Part shown: one piece after another, positions 1-9,019 of the stretch
How positions within the stretch are numbered: the stretch's first letter is position 1
Layout of the letters: the number at the start of each line of letters is the position of its first letter
Assembly: GCF_014217855.1 (NCBI RefSeq)
Contig: NZ_CP059059.1
Span: 1,302,001 to 1,366,000 of the forward strand
DNA length: 64,000 nucleotides
Reading direction: 5' to 3'
Source of the DNA: Synechococcus sp. HK01-R
GTDB taxonomy: Bacteria > Cyanobacteriota > Cyanobacteriia > PCC-6307 > Cyanobiaceae
Notes under the pieces: generated by a model
Seen by the model: the letters and a program-made list of their open reading frames with translations, nothing else
Told to the model about the DNA's origin: nothing
Database searches by the model: none
Translations under genes and position numbers: made by a program

Positions 1-1
1 G

Positions 2-601
2 CTTGGCCGCAGCCACGATGACGCTGCTGGCGAGGCTTTCGACAAGGTGGCCCGCCTTCTGGGTCTCTCCTATCCAGGTGGGCCAGCGATCCAGGCCTTG
101 GCAGTGGCCGGGGATTCCTCCAGCTTTCAGCTGCCCAAGGGTCGGGTGTCGAAACCCGGTGGTGGCTATTACCCCTATGACTTCTCCTTCAGCGGTTTGA
201 AGACGGCGATGTTGCGGCAGGTGGAGGCCTGCCGCGCCGATGGCGCCGAGCCTCCCTGGGCTGATCTCGCGGCCAGCTTCGAACAGGTGGTAGCCGATGT
301 GTTGGTGGAACGGAGCCTGCGCTGTTGCCGCGACCAGGGGCTTCATCGCCTTGTGATGGTCGGTGGGGTTGCCGCCAACCGTCGTCTGCGTGCACTCATG
401 GCCGACCGGGGCCAGGCCTTGGGGGTCTCGGTGCAGATCGCCCCGCTCGCTTACTGCACCGATAACGCCGCCATGGTGGGAGCGGCAGCGCTCCAGCGCC
501 TGCAACGCTCCACTGCGGCCAGTCGCCTTGGCCTCGGCGTGGCAGCCCGCTGGCCGCTGGAGGATGCGGATGCCCTCATGGCTTCGCCACCACCGTTCTG
601 A
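2..601 (+). CDS. tsaD: tRNA N6-adenosine threonylcarbamoyltransferase TsaD, 3' part (5' end outside window)
   Basis: TsaD transfers the threonylcarbamoyl group to A37 of ANN-decoding tRNAs. The reading frame is open from base 2, upstream of the internal GTG at 47, and begins inside the conserved [17 protein letters not shown] block, so the N-terminal half with the metal-binding histidines lies left of the window. Also visible are the [13 protein letters not shown] segment and the C-terminal motif [13 protein letters not shown], typical of the Kae1/TsaD ASKHA fold. The stop is TGA at 599-601. The hli gene follows 38 bp downstream on the same strand. Family identity is clear; only completeness is unknown. 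Confidence 0.96.
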   Translation, partial: LGRSHDDAAGEAFDKVARLLGLSYPGGPAIQALAVAGDSSSFQLPKGRVSKPGGGYYPYDFSFSGLKTAMLRQVEACRADGAEPPWADLAASFEQVVADVLVERSLRCCRDQGLHRLVMVGGVAANRRLRALMADRGQALGVSVQIAPLAYCTDNAAMVGAAALQRLQRSTAASRLGLGVAARWPLEDADALMASPPPF

Positions 602-639
602 TCCGTCGTCCTTAGACTTTCTTTCACCGCAGCGGAGTC

Positions 640-867
640 ATGGCATCAGCACCTAGACCTGATTCCGCTTCTTCTGAGCAGGATCATTCCTCCACTGACG
701 CTGGCGGACCTGGGCCCAGCACGGTGGCTGGTGGTGAGCTCAACGCTTGGCGTCGTGGCTTTACGCCCCAGGCGGAACTTTGGAACGGACGCTTGGCGAT
801 GCTTGGCCTGTCCGTGGGCATTGCCCTGTTGTTGATCCTGCGTGTGGTCGGCGGCTCCCACTCCTGA
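640..867 (+). CDS. hli: High-light-inducible protein (one-helix chlorophyll-binding)
   Basis: A 75-residue protein with a polar, disordered N-terminal half and one transmembrane helix. The segment ELWNGRLAMLGL (about residues 46-57) is the chlorophyll a/b-binding signature with the conserved Glu, Asn and Arg ligands, followed by a hydrophobic stretch to the C-terminus. Hlips sit in the thylakoid membrane, bind chlorophyll and carotenoid and help photoprotection or photosystem II assembly. The start ATG follows an A/G-poor leader and no strong ribosome site is obvious. It lies between tsaD and the convergent pilT gene. Which hli subfamily it belongs to cannot be decided from sequence alone. 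Confidence 0.93.
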   Translation: MASAPRPDSASSEQDHSSTDAGGPGPSTVAGGELNAWRRGFTPQAELWNGRLAMLGLSVGIALLLILRVVGGSHS

Positions 868-882
868 TCGAGGACCCGTCCT

Positions 883-2058
883 TCAGCTACGGCCTCTGAG
901 CGCCTGGGCCAGTTCGTTCGGTCGAAGGCTCACCGCCACCGCCTCGGGTTCCCCTACACGACCCGAATCGACCAGGGCCTGAAGCGATTGATTGATGGTG
1001 ACCATCCCATCGAAGCCGCTCCTGGCCATGATCTCCTCCACCTCGTCGAGGGCCCCCCGCTGGATGTAATCGCGACAGGCATCGGTGTTGATGAGGATGT
1101 CGTGATAGGCGGCCCGCTTGCCATCGGTGGTGCGGATCAGCCCTTGGGCGATGACCCCCAGCAATGCTTCCGAAAGGGCGCGACGCACGCTCTCCTGTTC
1201 TTCCGGGGGGTGCATGCCGAGCACGCGTTCAACGGTTTTGACCGCTGAATTGGTGTGCAGGGTCCCAAACACCAGGTGGCCCGTCTGAGAGGCCTCCAGA
1301 GCGGTGCTGAGGGTCTCTCGGTCACGAATCTCGCCGACAAGAATGACGTCCGGGTCCTCCCGGAGGGAGGCGCGTAGAGCGTTCTGAAACGTGAGCGTGT
1401 GTTGCCCCACTTCGCGATGGCGGATCAGCGACTGGCGGCTTTCATGCACGAACTCGACTGGATCTTCGATCGTGAGGATGTGGCGGGTCTGGTGGCGATT
1501 GATCCAGTCGATCATTGCGGCCAGGGTGGTGCTTTTGCCCGACCCTGTGGGGCCGGTGACCAGCACCAGTCCCTTCGGTTTCGAGGCGAGTTCCCGAAGC
1601 ACCGCCGGGAGCTGCAGCTCTTCAAGGCTCAGGATCCTCTGGGGGATCAGACGCAGCACCATCGCTGGCCCGCGCAGGGAATCGAGAAGGTTGATGCGCA
1701 CCCGTACGAAGGGAAAGGCATGGGAACCATCGAATTCCTTGCTGCGATGAAAGGCATCGATCTGATGCGGCGTGAGGACCTCCTGCAGCCAGCCCTGGAA
1801 GTGCTTGTGGTCTGTAATCGGCCAGTCGGTCGAGATCATTTCACCCCTTGACCGGTAGCGGGGCACCTCTCCCACCCCGAGGTGGACATCGGAGTGCCCC
1901 CGTTCATTGGCGATGCGGACGAGCACCTCAAGCGTGGGCATGGTGCCCGGATCGCTGGATGAGGGTGGGGCCGCCATGGGCGCCCCTGGTGCCGTGCGGG
2001 ACGCGGAGATCGCTGTTGGGGCAGCTGGGAAACTAGGCGGCAGGACCGAATCACCCAC
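883..2058 (-). CDS. pilT: PilT-like type IV pilus retraction ATPase
   Basis: A hexameric secretion ATPase of the PilT/GspE family, which powers pilus retraction at the inner membrane. Visible are the Walker A motif GPTGSGKSTT, the Asp-box region LTIEDPVEF, Walker B VILVGEIRD and the His-box GHLVFGTLHTNSAV. The first 40 residues are rich in Pro, Ala and Ser and precede the usual PAS-like N-domain, so the real start may be internal; the longest frame uses GTG at 2058. The canonical AIRNLIRE retraction motif is not evident near the C-terminus, so it may be a PilT paralogue rather than the main motor. No other pil gene is adjacent. Confidence 0.88.
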   Translation of the reverse strand: MGDSVLPPSFPAAPTAISASRTAPGAPMAAPPSSSDPGTMPTLEVLVRIANERGHSDVHLGVGEVPRYRSRGEMISTDWPITDHKHFQGWLQEVLTPHQIDAFHRSKEFDGSHAFPFVRVRINLLDSLRGPAMVLRLIPQRILSLEELQLPAVLRELASKPKGLVLVTGPTGSGKSTTLAAMIDWINRHQTRHILTIEDPVEFVHESRQSLIRHREVGQHTLTFQNALRASLREDPDVILVGEIRDRETLSTALEASQTGHLVFGTLHTNSAVKTVERVLGMHPPEEQESVRRALSEALLGVIAQGLIRTTDGKRAAYHDILINTDACRDYIQRGALDEVEEIMARSGFDGMVTINQSLQALVDSGRVGEPEAVAVSLRPNELAQALRGRS

Positions 2059-2180
2059 AGGGAGCAGCGCGAGGACCTCCCCTCAGCTTCGCCAGCACAG
2101 CGCATCTGGCAAGTCGTTGCTGCTAAAGAGGGCTGAAATCACCGATAGGATCCGGCTTGATTCATCGGCTTTAACGCTGT

Positions 2181-3293
2181 ATGGCAGGTCTGCCGCGGGT
2201 GACGATCGTCCTGGGAACCCGGCCGGAAGCGATCAAGCTCGCCCCGGTGATCCAGGAGTTTCAGGCCTGCGATCGCCTGGAGACCCGTGTGGTGCTCACA
2301 GGGCAGCACCGGGAGATGGTGACTCAGGTCATGGACCTGTTCGGTCTGAAGGCCGACCGCGATCTCGATCTGATGGCGCCGCGTCAGACCCTCACCCATG
2401 TGACCTGTGCAGCACTGCAGGGCCTCCGCGACGACTTCCAGGCGTTCCCCCCGGCACTGGTGCTCGTGCAGGGGGACACCACCACGGCCTTCGCTGCTGC
2501 TCTTGCTGCGTTTTACGAGCAGATCCCCGTGGGCCATGTGGAGGCTGGTTTGCGGACCGACAACTTGCTGGATCCCTTTCCTGAGGAGGCCAATCGACGC
2601 TTGATCTCCCAGGTTGCCCAGCTGCACTTCGCCCCGACCACGCGCTCCGAAGCCAATCTCAAAGCTTCCGGTGTGGTGGGCCAGGTGATGGTGACCGGTA
2701 ACACCGTGATCGATGCCCTGCTGCGGATGGCCGAGCGGGCTCCCATCCTGTCTGATCTGCCCATCGATTGGGAGCGGCAGCGGGTGATCCTCGCCACGGT
2801 CCACCGTCGTGAGAACTGGGGGGATCGCCTGGCTTCGATCGCTGCCGGGATGCTGCAGGTGCTGGAGGACCATCCCGATGCGGCCCTGCTTCTGCCTTTG
2901 CATCGCAATCCCACCGTGCGTGAACCTCTGCAGGCACTGCTGGGGGCGCATCCGCGCGTGGTGCTCACTGAACCGCTCGACTACGACCGGTTGGTGGCCG
3001 CGATGAAGGGCTGCACACTGCTGCTCACCGACTCAGGTGGCCTGCAGGAGGAAGCCCCTGCCCTGGGCAAGCCCGTGCTCGTGCTGCGACGCACCACCGA
3101 GCGACCGGAAGCTGTGGATGCTGGCACCGCTCGCCTGGTTGGCACTGACGCGGCCACGATTGCCGCTGAAGCCTCCCGGCTGCTGAGTGATTCCAAGGCC
3201 TATGAGGCCATGGCCCGGGCTGTGAACCCCTTCGGCGATGGTCAGGCCAGCCGCCGGATTCTGGAGGCCTCACTTGCCCTGCTCGAGCGCTGA
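2181..3293 (+). CDS. wecB: UDP-N-acetylglucosamine 2-epimerase (non-hydrolysing)
   Basis: WecB interconverts UDP-GlcNAc and UDP-ManNAc in the cytoplasm, feeding cell-surface polysaccharide synthesis. The 370-residue length is normal. Family landmarks are GTRPEAIKLAPVI near the N-terminus, HVEAGLRT, TGNTVIDALL, the TVHRRENWG segment and the UDP-binding block TDSGGLQEEAPALGKPVLVL followed by RRTTERPEA. The 123 bp before the start separate it from the divergent pilT gene and may hold both promoters. The next gene overlaps its 3' end if that gene's most upstream ATG is used. Assignment is secure at family level. Confidence 0.96.
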   Translation: MAGLPRVTIVLGTRPEAIKLAPVIQEFQACDRLETRVVLTGQHREMVTQVMDLFGLKADRDLDLMAPRQTLTHVTCAALQGLRDDFQAFPPALVLVQGDTTTAFAAALAAFYEQIPVGHVEAGLRTDNLLDPFPEEANRRLISQVAQLHFAPTTRSEANLKASGVVGQVMVTGNTVIDALLRMAERAPILSDLPIDWERQRVILATVHRRENWGDRLASIAAGMLQVLEDHPDAALLLPLHRNPTVREPLQALLGAHPRVVLTEPLDYDRLVAAMKGCTLLLTDSGGLQEEAPALGKPVLVLRRTTERPEAVDAGTARLVGTDAATIAAEASRLLSDSKAYEAMARAVNPFGDGQASRRILEASLALLER

Positions 3294-3888
3294 GAGTGGG
3301 ACGGCTGTCAGTGGAACTGTCTTCAGTGCCTGCAGGCGCTACCGCTGGATCCTGAGCCGCAGTCTTGGCGGCGGCCAGGCCCCCAGCCTGATCTTCATCG
3401 GCCTCAACCCCTCCCGTGCGGATGGAGAGAGGGATGACCCAACCTTGCGGCGACTGCAAGGCTTCGCTCGGTCCTGGGGCTACGGACGGCTTGTGGTGCT
3501 CAATCTTTTTGCCTTGGTGACCCCTTCACCAGCGGTGCTGCGACGCAGCGCAGAACCGGTAGGGCGGGCCAATGATGCCGTGCTCAAGGCCTGGTTACGT
3601 CGCTGGTCTCTGGCGCCGCAGCAGTGGGATCTCTGGCTGGGCTGGGGGGCTGCCGGTGGACTCCATGACCGGGATCAGAGGCTGCTCGCGCTGCTCCGTG
3701 CCGTGCTCCCCCAGCGTCAGGCATGCGGTGGGGCCCCCCCTGGTGTGCTCGGTCTCACACGCGGGGGCTATCCCCGCCATCCCCTCTACCTCCCTGCTGG
3801 CCAGCTGCTGCAACCTTGGATCCAGGCAGAGGAGCCGCAGGTTCGTCATCCTGTGCCAAGGGCTCAGGGAGGTACGGTTCGCAGATGA
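3238..3888 (+). CDS. DUF1643 domain protein
   Basis: The core IFIGLNPSRADGERDDPTLRR and GYGRLVVLNLFALVTPSP match the DUF1643 family, whose members have a nucleotide-metabolism or uracil-glycosylase-like look but no proven role. The most upstream ATG at 3238 overlaps wecB by 56 bp; an in-frame TTG at 3274 is an alternative, and the first 20-30 residues look atypical for the family, so the true start is uncertain. The C-terminus includes GLTRGGYPRHPLYLPAGQ, which is also conserved in the family. The TGA overlaps the ATG of the next gene (ATGA), which suggests translational coupling. Confidence 0.82.
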   Translation: MVRPAAGFWRPHLPCSSAESGTAVSGTVFSACRRYRWILSRSLGGGQAPSLIFIGLNPSRADGERDDPTLRRLQGFARSWGYGRLVVLNLFALVTPSPAVLRRSAEPVGRANDAVLKAWLRRWSLAPQQWDLWLGWGAAGGLHDRDQRLLALLRAVLPQRQACGGAPPGVLGLTRGGYPRHPLYLPAGQLLQPWIQAEEPQVRHPVPRAQGGTVRR

Positions 3889-4130
3889 CTCGTCAACCCC
3901 GTCGTTATGCGGTGTCCCTCCATCTGATGGGGGGACAGACCGAGATGGTCCATTTCCCCAGCCTGGAGCAGTTCCAGCAGTGGTACCAGGGGCTGGTGAA
4001 TGCTTCCCCCAACGGGGGATTCGTGAACGTGCCGCTCGGAGATCTGGAGGGGGAGTATCTGGTGGTGCGTCCCGACGCAGTCATCGGCCTTCGGGTGGAA
4101 CCTCAGTTCACCTCGATCGATGACGCCTGA
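3885..4130 (+). CDS. Conserved small protein of unknown function (81 aa)
   Basis: I chose ATG 3885 (MTRQPRRYAV) because it overlaps the preceding stop as ATGA; the longer in-frame ORF to the left is only a shadow of the DUF1643 gene. The protein is soluble, with no signal or membrane segment, and reads as a compact alpha/beta domain (SLHLMGGQTEMVHFPSLEQF). Its 3' end overlaps the start of the antiporter gene by 11 bp, so DUF1643, this gene and the antiporter probably form one transcript. I do not recognise a family and give no function. Confidence 0.75.
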   Translation: MTRQPRRYAVSLHLMGGQTEMVHFPSLEQFQQWYQGLVNASPNGGFVNVPLGDLEGEYLVVRPDAVIGLRVEPQFTSIDDA

Positions 4131-5409
4131 GCGGCTGGGACTGCTCTGGGGCGTCACCGTGTTTGCGGGTGCCGCTGCCAGGCTCCTGTCAGCACTTTCG
4201 GGGTTGCCGGGAGTCGTCCTACTGCTCCTCTCTGGACTGCTCATTGGCCGCTCCGGCCTAGGCCTGGTGGAACCGCTCGATCTCGGCCAGGGGCTCGAGA
4301 CGGTGGTGGGGCTGCTGGTCAGCTTGGTGCTCTTCGACGGTGGGCTGAACCTGCGGCTGCCGGGAGACACGATCAAAGCGACCGTGTTGCGGATCTCTCT
4401 GATCCGTCTGCTGCTGTCGCTTGCTGCGGGCCTGTTGGCAGCCCACTGGCTGGCTGGGCTCGGTTGGTCGGTGGCAGCGGTTTACAGCGCGATCGTGCTG
4501 GCGACAGGGCCCACCGTTGTGACGCCGTTGGTGCAGCAGATTCGGCTCGCCCCTCCTCTGGGAGATGTCTTGGAGGCGGAGGGGCTGGTGCTTGAGCCGG
4601 TTGGGGCGGTGCTGGCCCTGCTGCTGCTGGAGTTGTTGCTGGGTGATTTGCATGGATGGCGGGAGTTGGCCATTGGCCTGCTCTCCCGACTGGGGGGTGG
4701 TGTGTTGATTGGTGTGGCCTGCGGCTGGCTGCTGTCAGAGGCGCTGCAACGGCTCAAACCGGATCCCGCGGTGGGGTTGCGCCTGCAGCTGACCCTGGGG
4801 GTTCTCTTTCTGATGTTTGGGGCCTGCGAATGGCTGCTGCCCGAATCCGGGCTCCCCGCTTCTGTGGCTGCCGGCGTGGTCGTGGGCCGCAGGCCCTCCA
4901 CCGATGCGGCCCAGCTCGATGCTCTGATCCGTGAGCTGGCAAGGCTGGCGATCACGATGTTGTTCCCACTCCTCGCCGCAGATGTCTCCTGGGCGGAGCT
5001 AAGCCCGCTGGGCTGGGGAGGCATCAGCTGTGTGCTGGTGCTCATGGTGCTCGTGCGGCCGGTGGCGGTCAGCGTGGCCACGGTTGGCCTTCCACTCGAC
5101 TGGCGACAGCGATTCTTCCTGAGCTGGTTGGCACCCCGTGGCATCGTCACCGCGGCGGTGGCGTCTTTGTTTGCGATCCGCCTGGAGCAGGCCGGTGTGC
5201 TGGGTGCCGGACGACTCCAGGGCCTTGTTTTTCTGACGATCCTGATGACCGTTGGCCTCCAGGGACTGACCGCTCAACCGCTGGCTCGGATGCTTGGTCT
5301 GATTGCTGCTGACGAGGACGAAACGGTGGATGCGACTGCCGATTCCGCAGCTGCCGATTCAGAGGCAGCGCTGAAGGCGTTGCCGGTCGTGCCCGATCCT
5401 GGCCAGTAG
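4120..5409 (+). CDS. Cation:proton antiporter, CPA1/NhaP type
   Basis: A 429-residue, very hydrophobic protein with roughly 11-12 membrane helices, typical of Na+(K+)/H+ antiporters of the plasma membrane. The region [18 protein letters not shown] corresponds to the ion-path helix that often carries a TDP motif, and [10 protein letters not shown] resembles the FexGL segment of CPA1 members. After the last helix there is a short acidic tail rich in Asp, Ala and Glu. The gene begins inside the preceding small gene and its 3' end overlaps the convergent gltX gene by 51 bp. Substrate ion cannot be told from sequence. Confidence 0.87.
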   Translation: MTPERLGLLWGVTVFAGAAARLLSALSGLPGVVLLLLSGLLIGRSGLGLVEPLDLGQGLETVVGLLVSLVLFDGGLNLRLPGDTIKATVLRISLIRLLLSLAAGLLAAHWLAGLGWSVAAVYSAIVLATGPTVVTPLVQQIRLAPPLGDVLEAEGLVLEPVGAVLALLLLELLLGDLHGWRELAIGLLSRLGGGVLIGVACGWLLSEALQRLKPDPAVGLRLQLTLGVLFLMFGACEWLLPESGLPASVAAGVVVGRRPSTDAAQLDALIRELARLAITMLFPLLAADVSWAELSPLGWGGISCVLVLMVLVRPVAVSVATVGLPLDWRQRFFLSWLAPRGIVTAAVASLFAIRLEQAGVLGAGRLQGLVFLTILMTVGLQGLTAQPLARMLGLIAADEDETVDATADSAAADSEAALKALPVVPDPGQ

Positions 5410-6792
5410 CCCCCAGGTGGTCATCAGGTCAGGGCCTTGAAGCCGTCCCAGCAGGGCGGCGCGCAGACTCTTCATGAGCACCCCTTTCTTTACCCCGGCC
5501 TGGTCAACCGCCTCTTTCAGCAGTGCTTGCCCGCGCTCGCTGTCGCAACCATCCCAGGGGGCTGACTCCAGCAGTGCGTTGAGGGCTGCCAGGGCCGGTC
5601 GAGCTCCTTCCTGGTCCAGTTGAGAGAGGGCATCGGCCTCCAGGTCGGGTTCGATGAAGAAGGGCCGCGCCTGCTCGATGCCGTCGTTCAGAAGGGTGAG
5701 TGACGGTCCGAGCAGCTCAGCCAGGGCCTCCTGCCAGGCCTGATCCGCAGGCAAAGTCCATCCCTGCGCTTGCCAGAGGGGGGAGAGGGCCATAAGCAGC
5801 TGCGGCGCCTGCCATCCATGCAGCACCTGGGCATTGAGCCAGTTGAGCTTGTCCCAGTCAAAGCGGGCCCCGGCCTTGTTGACCCGCTCAAAACTGAACA
5901 CGGAGGCCGCATCTGCGAGGCTGAAGCGCTCCTCCATCCCTTCGGGAACGGACCAGCCGAGGAGGGTCATGTAATTGGCCAGGGCTTCTGCGGTGTAGCC
6001 CATGGCGCGGAAGTCGCTGATGGAGGTCACCCCATCTCGTTTGGAGAGCTTGCGCCCCTCGGCATTGAGGATCAGCGGGGTGTGGGCGAACTGGGGGGCT
6101 TCGAGGCCCAGGGCTTCGTAGAGAAGCAGTTGCTTGGCGGTGTTGGCGATGTGATCTTCGCCGCGGATCACGTGGGTGATCGCCATGGCGGCGTCATCCA
6201 CCACCACCACAAGGTTGTAGAGGGGATCGCCGATTGCATCGGCGGGGGCCCGTCGGGCGATCACCATGTCGCCGCCGAGGTCAGCACCGCTCCAGCGCAT
6301 GGCGCCTCGGACCATGTCTGTCCAAGTGATCGATGCATCATCGTCGATGCGGAAACGGATGACAGCAGTTCGGCCCTCAGCCTGGAATGCGGCCTCCTGT
6401 TCAGGGCTGAGATTGCGATGGCGGTTGTCGTAACGCGGGGCCTGGCCTGCCGCCCGTTGACGGTCCCTCAGGGCATTGAGCTCTTCCTCCGTTGTGTAGC
6501 AGCGGTAGGCGAGACCACGGTCGAGCAGGGTCTGGATCGCCTGCCGGTGCTCCTCGATCCTGGTGCTCTGCACCACGGGCTCATCATCCCAGTCGAGACC
6601 GAGCCATTGCAGGCCGTCGAGGATGTTGGCGGTGAATTCCGGCTTGGAGCGTTCGCGATCGGTGTCTTCGATGCGGATGAGGAAGGAGCCGCCCATCCGC
6701 CGAGCGAATAACCAGTTGAACACCGCCGTGCGAGCTGTGCCGATGTGAAGGGTTCCCGTGGGGCTGGGGGCCAGACGAACGCGAACGGACAC
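5359..6792 (-). CDS. gltX: Glutamyl-tRNA synthetase
   Basis: Class I aminoacyl-tRNA synthetase that charges tRNA-Glu; Glu-tRNA is also the first substrate of tetrapyrrole synthesis in cyanobacteria, linking it to hemL further right. The HIGH-type motif is [14 protein letters not shown] near the N-terminus and the KMSKS-type motif is [21 protein letters not shown] lies between them. Length 477 is normal. It is the promoter-distal member of a minus-strand translation cluster after rplS, tRNA-Trp, hcp and tRNA-Asp, although the LysR-like gene on the plus strand lies between. Its 3' end overlaps the antiporter gene by 51 bp. Confidence 0.97.
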   Translation of the reverse strand: MSVRVRLAPSPTGTLHIGTARTAVFNWLFARRMGGSFLIRIEDTDRERSKPEFTANILDGLQWLGLDWDDEPVVQSTRIEEHRQAIQTLLDRGLAYRCYTTEEELNALRDRQRAAGQAPRYDNRHRNLSPEQEAAFQAEGRTAVIRFRIDDDASITWTDMVRGAMRWSGADLGGDMVIARRAPADAIGDPLYNLVVVVDDAAMAITHVIRGEDHIANTAKQLLLYEALGLEAPQFAHTPLILNAEGRKLSKRDGVTSISDFRAMGYTAEALANYMTLLGWSVPEGMEERFSLADAASVFSFERVNKAGARFDWDKLNWLNAQVLHGWQAPQLLMALSPLWQAQGWTLPADQAWQEALAELLGPSLTLLNDGIEQARPFFIEPDLEADALSQLDQEGARPALAALNALLESAPWDGCDSERGQALLKEAVDQAGVKKGVLMKSLRAALLGRLQGPDLMTTWGLLARIGHDRQRLQRCL

Positions 6793-6812
6793 TGCTGGCA
6801 GAAGGTTTGGAA

Positions 6813-6886
6813 CGGGACCGACGGGGCTCGAACCCGCAACTTCCGCCGTGACAGGGCGGTGCTCTAACCAATTGAACTACGGTCCC
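6813..6886 (-). tRNA. tRNA-Asp (anticodon GTC)
   Basis: The minus strand reads GGGACCG at the 5' end and pairs with CGGTCCC at the 3' end, giving a perfect seven-base acceptor stem. The anticodon loop CTGTCAC carries GTC, the D-arm is AGTTCAATTGGTTAGAGCAC-like and the T-arm contains GGGTTCGAGCCCC. The CCA end is not encoded. It lies 20 bp upstream of gltX. Confidence 0.97.
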
Positions 6887-7026
6887 AGGCTGACCATCGA
6901 CAGGACATCATGCCCTGAGCGGTTGACCTGTGTCGCCTGCGCGACCAAGAAAGTATCGACCTCCGCCCTGCCCTCCGTCAACTCATCGGTCTCGAGGGCA
7001 ATCGAGAACTGGTTTTATGCAGATCT

Positions 7027-7067
7027 CGAATGAATCGGCACATTCGCCTTCATCGATTCAGATGAAG
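7027..7067. promoter_or_regulatory. Two adjacent inverted repeats upstream of the LysR-like gene
   Basis: CGAATG (7027-7032) pairs with CATTCG (7041-7046), and one base later CTTCATC (7048-7054) pairs with GATGAAG (7061-7067). They sit 50-90 bp before the preferred start of the regulator gene, where an autoregulatory operator would be expected. Binding is an inference. Confidence 0.45.
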
Positions 7068-7116
7068 GGGGGCATGGGTGACATAAAGGATGCGCTACTG
7101 GTTGCTCGGCTTTCCG

Positions 7117-8004
7117 ATGCTCTCGGTTGATGCGTTGAGGATGCTGGATTACCAGCTCTGGCTGCGTTCCGGCGAGCAGGCGGCCGCCCGCCTGCACTGT
7201 TCTCAGAGCACGGTGTCGCGCAACAACAGTCAGACCCTGGCGCTCTTCGGGCTGTCGTTCCACCGCCGGGCTGGGGAGTGGCAGCTCCAGGGCGACCAGG
7301 GCCTGCTGCTGATGGAGCGTCGCGTCCATCAGCTGGCGCGACTGCGCTGCGGCATGGCTCCTGCGCGGATTGAGGCCAATTTCTGGGCAGTCCCAGCCTT
7401 CCTCGATCCTCTCCCTGAAGGCTGGGAGGGGGGAGTCGCAACCCATGTGGGTATGGCTCGCCCGCTGCAACTCCTGCGGGAGCGGGTGATCGACGCCTGG
7501 ATCGGTAGTTATCAACCCGATCTGCCAGTGGATGATCCAGACCTTGCGGTCTTCGATCTCTGTTCCACAGCAGTGCATTTGGTTGCTGCCATGGATCACC
7601 CCTTGGCGCATCAGGCTGAACTGAGCGAGGAGGATCTGAGCGCGTTCCCGAGCCTTGCCCTGCCGGCAGGGATGTTCCCTCGTACTGAGGCGATTCTTCG
7701 CCGTCAGGGTCTCTGGCGGACCCGTGTGCGTATGAAGCGCTACAGGCCGGAGTTCTGGCAAGGGCGCACGGAAGATCAGGTGACGTTGACCTACGCCAAC
7801 TGTCTGGCACTAAATGTCATGCCGGGGTTGGTGCGGCTGGATTACGACCTAGGGCTGATCAGTGGTGAAGCTCTGGTGGTCCGGCGTGATTTGAAGGATG
7901 AAGCCCTCATCCAAAAGCTGCTGGCTTCTCTGCGGCAACGCTGCCTTCAGCTAGCGGAGCGTCATCCTGACCTCTGGCCAACGTTGACCTTGCCAGTGGC
8001 TTAA
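7117..8004 (+). CDS. LysR-like transcriptional regulator
   Basis: A winged-helix N-terminus (LRMLDYQLWLRSGEQAAARL then CSQSTVSRNNSQTLALFG) is followed by a longer domain resembling the periplasmic-binding-like effector domain of LysR regulators, with phrases such as IDAWIGSYQPDLPV, LVAAMDHPLA and LALPAGMFPR. The helix-turn-helix SQSTVSRNNS is unusually variant compared with the LysR consensus. ATG 7117 (MLSVDAL) suits the family better than the ATG at 7090. The gene interrupts an otherwise minus-strand translation cluster and converges with hcp. Ligand and targets are unknown; the palindromes just upstream suggest autoregulation. Confidence 0.72.
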   Translation: MLSVDALRMLDYQLWLRSGEQAAARLHCSQSTVSRNNSQTLALFGLSFHRRAGEWQLQGDQGLLLMERRVHQLARLRCGMAPARIEANFWAVPAFLDPLPEGWEGGVATHVGMARPLQLLRERVIDAWIGSYQPDLPVDDPDLAVFDLCSTAVHLVAAMDHPLAHQAELSEEDLSAFPSLALPAGMFPRTEAILRRQGLWRTRVRMKRYRPEFWQGRTEDQVTLTYANCLALNVMPGLVRLDYDLGLISGEALVVRRDLKDEALIQKLLASLRQRCLQLAERHPDLWPTLTLPVA

Positions 8005-8070
8005 GAGTTGAGCGTTCAGCAGCCGGAACAACCCCTGGAGACCCAAGGCATGACGGCATAAACAAGGCAT

Positions 8071-8098
8071 AAAAAAGGTTCTGCCGGGCGGCAGAACC
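8071..8098 (-). terminator. Rho-independent terminator after hcp
   Basis: Minus-strand stem GGTTCTGCC / GGCAGAACC (9 bp, perfect) with a four-base loop, followed by six T. It ends the rplS - tRNA-Trp - hcp transcript and may also serve the converging regulator gene. Confidence 0.9.
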
Positions 8099-8122
8099 TC
8101 GTGCCATTGGAATTCCAATCCG

Positions 8123-8311
8123 TCAGGGTCGGAAGCCGGCGGGTTCAATCAGGCGCACCTGGTTACCGCGGGCAGTGAATTCACGACCCTGGTCACTTTG
8201 AACAACCACGCGACCACCGGATTTGACACGGATCACACGGGCACGAACCCAGCCGAGAGCGGCTGACTCAAGCACCTTGACGACATCACCAGGTTGTAGA
8301 TCCAACTCCAT
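8123..8311 (-). CDS. hcp: Hyperconserved protein of marine picocyanobacteria (62 aa)
   Basis: I start at ATG 8311 (MELDLQPGDVVKVLES), giving 62 residues; the upstream frame would run into tRNA-Trp. The sequence is a small beta-rich, SH3- or KOW-like domain (GDVVKVLESAALGWVRARV, GGRVVVQSDQG). Its length and position in a translation neighbourhood of rplS, tRNA-Trp, tRNA-Asp and gltX agree with the nearly invariant Hcp protein described for Prochlorococcus and marine Synechococcus; that identification is from memory of the literature and was not checked by alignment. A role in translation has been proposed from context only. A strong terminator follows the stop. Confidence 0.8.
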   Translation of the reverse strand: MELDLQPGDVVKVLESAALGWVRARVIRVKSGGRVVVQSDQGREFTARGNQVRLIEPAGFRP

Positions 8312-8347
8312 GCTCAAAACCGGGAAACTGCATGAGGGGTCATCGGA

Positions 8348-8420
8348 CGCGCCGTGGAGGACTTGAACCCCCGACATCAGGTTTTGGAGACCTGCGTTCT
8401 ACCAACTGAACTAACGGCGC
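8348..8420 (-). tRNA. tRNA-Trp (anticodon CCA)
   Basis: On the minus strand the acceptor stem GCGCCGT pairs with ACGGCGC, the D-arm contains AGTTCAGTTGGTAGAAC, the anticodon loop CTCCAAA carries CCA, and the T-arm contains GGGTTCAAGTCC. CCA is not encoded. It sits between rplS and hcp. Confidence 0.97.
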
Positions 8421-8482
8421 AAGGCGATGGACCCCTCGACCACCGCCGGAGCGATGGCATTGGATTGAACGAGGCCGGAGCC

Positions 8483-8986
8483 TCAGCGATCGAAGCGCTG
8501 CTTCACACGAGTGGCCTTGCCCACCCGGTCTCGCAGATAGAAAAGCTTCGCCCTGCGTACCTTACCGCGGCGTTCCACCTTGATGGAGGCCACCTGGGGG
8601 CTGTGAAGCATGAACACACGTTCCACGCCGATGCCCTGGAAGATCCGACGCACGGTGATGGTGGCATTGAGGCCGCCATGGCGCTTGGCGATCACGACAC
8701 CTTCATAGGGCTGAACGCGTTCTTTGTTGCCCTCACTGATGCGCACGCCCACGCGAACGGTGTCGCCCACGTAGATGTCAGGAAGCTCGGATTTCAGTTG
8801 TGCGGCTTCAAACTCCCGGATCAGAGCTTCGGCTCCGAGCTTGGCCACTGCTTTTGCTGCAGGAGTCTCAGGTTTGCCTGCAACAGCTGCAGGCTCTTCC
8901 ACTGCGGTGGCAGTGACCTCGCTCTCGGTTGTCACCACCTCAGTGGCTTCCTCCTTCGGGGAGGTCTCTTTCGGATCCGCTGCCAT
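8483..8986 (-). CDS. rplS: 50S ribosomal protein L19 with N-terminal extension
   Basis: The C-terminal 115 residues are classic bL19: [49 protein letters not shown] and [18 protein letters not shown]19 sits at the 30S-50S interface. Ahead of it is a 50-residue acidic, Ala/Thr/Glu/Val-rich extension ([17 protein letters not shown]...) of the kind found in marine picocyanobacteria. I start at ATG 8986; an upstream in-frame ATG at 9010 would add eight residues. The tRNA-Trp gene lies 62 bp downstream and probably shares the transcript. Confidence 0.95.
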   Translation of the reverse strand: MAADPKETSPKEEATEVVTTESEVTATAVEEPAAVAGKPETPAAKAVAKLGAEALIREFEAAQLKSELPDIYVGDTVRVGVRISEGNKERVQPYEGVVIAKRHGGLNATITVRRIFQGIGVERVFMLHSPQVASIKVERRGKVRRAKLFYLRDRVGKATRVKQRFDR

Positions 8987-9019
8987 CCCAGCTCCGGGTA
9001 AACACGCCAAACAACCAGC

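Noticed and set aside
2139-2951. 270-codon minus-strand ORF opposite wecB
   Set aside because: A shadow of wecB in the antisense frame with Gln/His-rich low-quality sequence.
7015-7761. Long minus-strand ORF opposite the LysR-like gene
   Set aside because: Antisense shadow produced by GC-rich codons; no family features and the plus-strand frame has a clear regulator.
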